Below, in pieces: positions 5,547-5,847 of a stretch of DNA of 5,847 bases. Below the pieces are notes generated by a model. The model was not told the DNA's origin. It saw only the letters and a list, made by a program, of their open reading frames with translations, and did no database searches. Position 1 is the first letter of the stretch. Every line of letters starts with the position of its first letter. Source of the stretch: an uncultured Oscillospiraceae bacterium (GTDB lineage Bacteria; Bacillota_A; Clostridia; Oscillospirales; Oscillospiraceae). The stretch is from NCBI GenBank assembly GCA_947631215.1, contig CANRKN010000128.1, positions 1-5,847 of the forward strand, read 5' to 3'. The translations under genes and the position numbers were made by a program.

Positions 5547-5847
5547 CGCTTTCCGCCTCCGTCAGCATGTCTTTCAGTTTCCCCCTGGCCCGGGCCAGCC
5601 TGGTCCCCGCCGTGGGGGCGGGAATGCCCAACAGCTTTGCCGTCTCGGCAATGGAATAGCCCTCGTAGTAGTAAAGGACGATGACGGTCCGGTATTTGGC
5701 ATCCAGGGCCATGATGGCGTCAGAGAGCGCCCGGTCCCACTCGTCCTGAAATTCCAGTGCGTTCTCGTAGGCCGTCAGGTCCTCCCGCTTCCGCCAGGGG
5801 GAGCGCAGGACCTTTTTGCACTCGTTCACCGTCACCCGGATGAGCCA
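5539..5847 (-). CDS. ECF-type RNA polymerase sigma factor, C-terminal part (5' end beyond the right edge)
   Basis: The frame is open to the right edge and gives 102 residues. It begins WLIRVTVNECKKVLRSPWRK, which matches the end of sigma region 2 of ECF factors. Region 4 follows: ALDAKYRTVIVLYYYEGYS, then the helix-turn-helix IAETAKLLGIPAPTAGTRLA and the ARARGKLKDML tail. A GTG codon at 5835 could open a 98-aa reading, but it falls inside conserved sigma sequence and the four preceding codons (W-L-I-R) are also homologous. The true start is therefore outside the window, with most of region 2 missing from view. The stop codon overlaps the start of the DUF4179 gene by 8 bp. As with most such pairs, it probably directs its own operon and a stress or envelope regulon, but the promoter is not in view. 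Confidence 0.9.
   Translation of the reverse strand, partial: WLIRVTVNECKKVLRSPWRKREDLTAYENALEFQDEWDRALSDAIMALDAKYRTVIVLYYYEGYSIAETAKLLGIPAPTAGTRLARARGKLKDMLTEAESDE

Noticed and set aside
5833..5835. GTG as the sigma factor start codon
   Set aside because: Homology continues upstream through W-L-I-R to the window edge, so the GTG is an internal valine and the gene is truncated by the window.

Overview
The window is GC-rich DNA with every supported gene on the minus strand, so transcription runs from the right edge to the left. GC content, Gram-positive-type Shine-Dalgarno sites, the sigma/DUF4179 pair and the style of the adenylation and PrdX-like proteins all suggest a high-GC Clostridia gut bacterium of the Oscillospiraceae type (Flavonifractor/Lawsonibacter-like). 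This is inferred from protein character and was not searched.

Right end (4329-5847): the 3' part of an ECF sigma factor, whose start lies beyond the right edge, overlaps by 8 bp a single-pass membrane protein of the DUF4179 type. This is the usual layout of a sigma factor with a membrane-anchored anti-sigma factor or sensor. A perfect 11-bp GC hairpin (4285-4309) with a poor U-tract follows the membrane gene.

Middle (335-4281): a promoter abutting that hairpin drives a compact four-gene operon. The order is a CvpA-family membrane protein, a 503-aa stand-alone amino-acid adenylation enzyme (DltA-like), the UDP-GlcNAc 2-epimerase WecB/MnaA, and a PrdX/ProXp-ala-type trans-editing deacylase. 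Junctions are 10 bp, a 4-bp ATGA overlap, and 2 bp. The operon ends at a strong intrinsic terminator (278-310). WecB supplies UDP-ManNAc for a cell-envelope polymer. The adenylation enzyme activates an amino (or other carboxylic) acid, plausibly to decorate such a polymer, but no carrier protein or transferase is present here. The PrdX-like protein would clear mis-acylated tRNA. The link between these activities is inference from gene order.

Left end (1-277): an AT-rich intergenic region carries a good sigma-A promoter and, upstream of it, three degenerate 15-bp dyad repeats spaced 30 and 42 bp apart. They precede the first 20 codons of a gene for an exported protein that runs off the left edge. 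These repeats are the clearest structure not explained by a standard feature. I found no tRNA, rRNA, mobile element or CRISPR array, and nothing that is convincingly a wholly new system.
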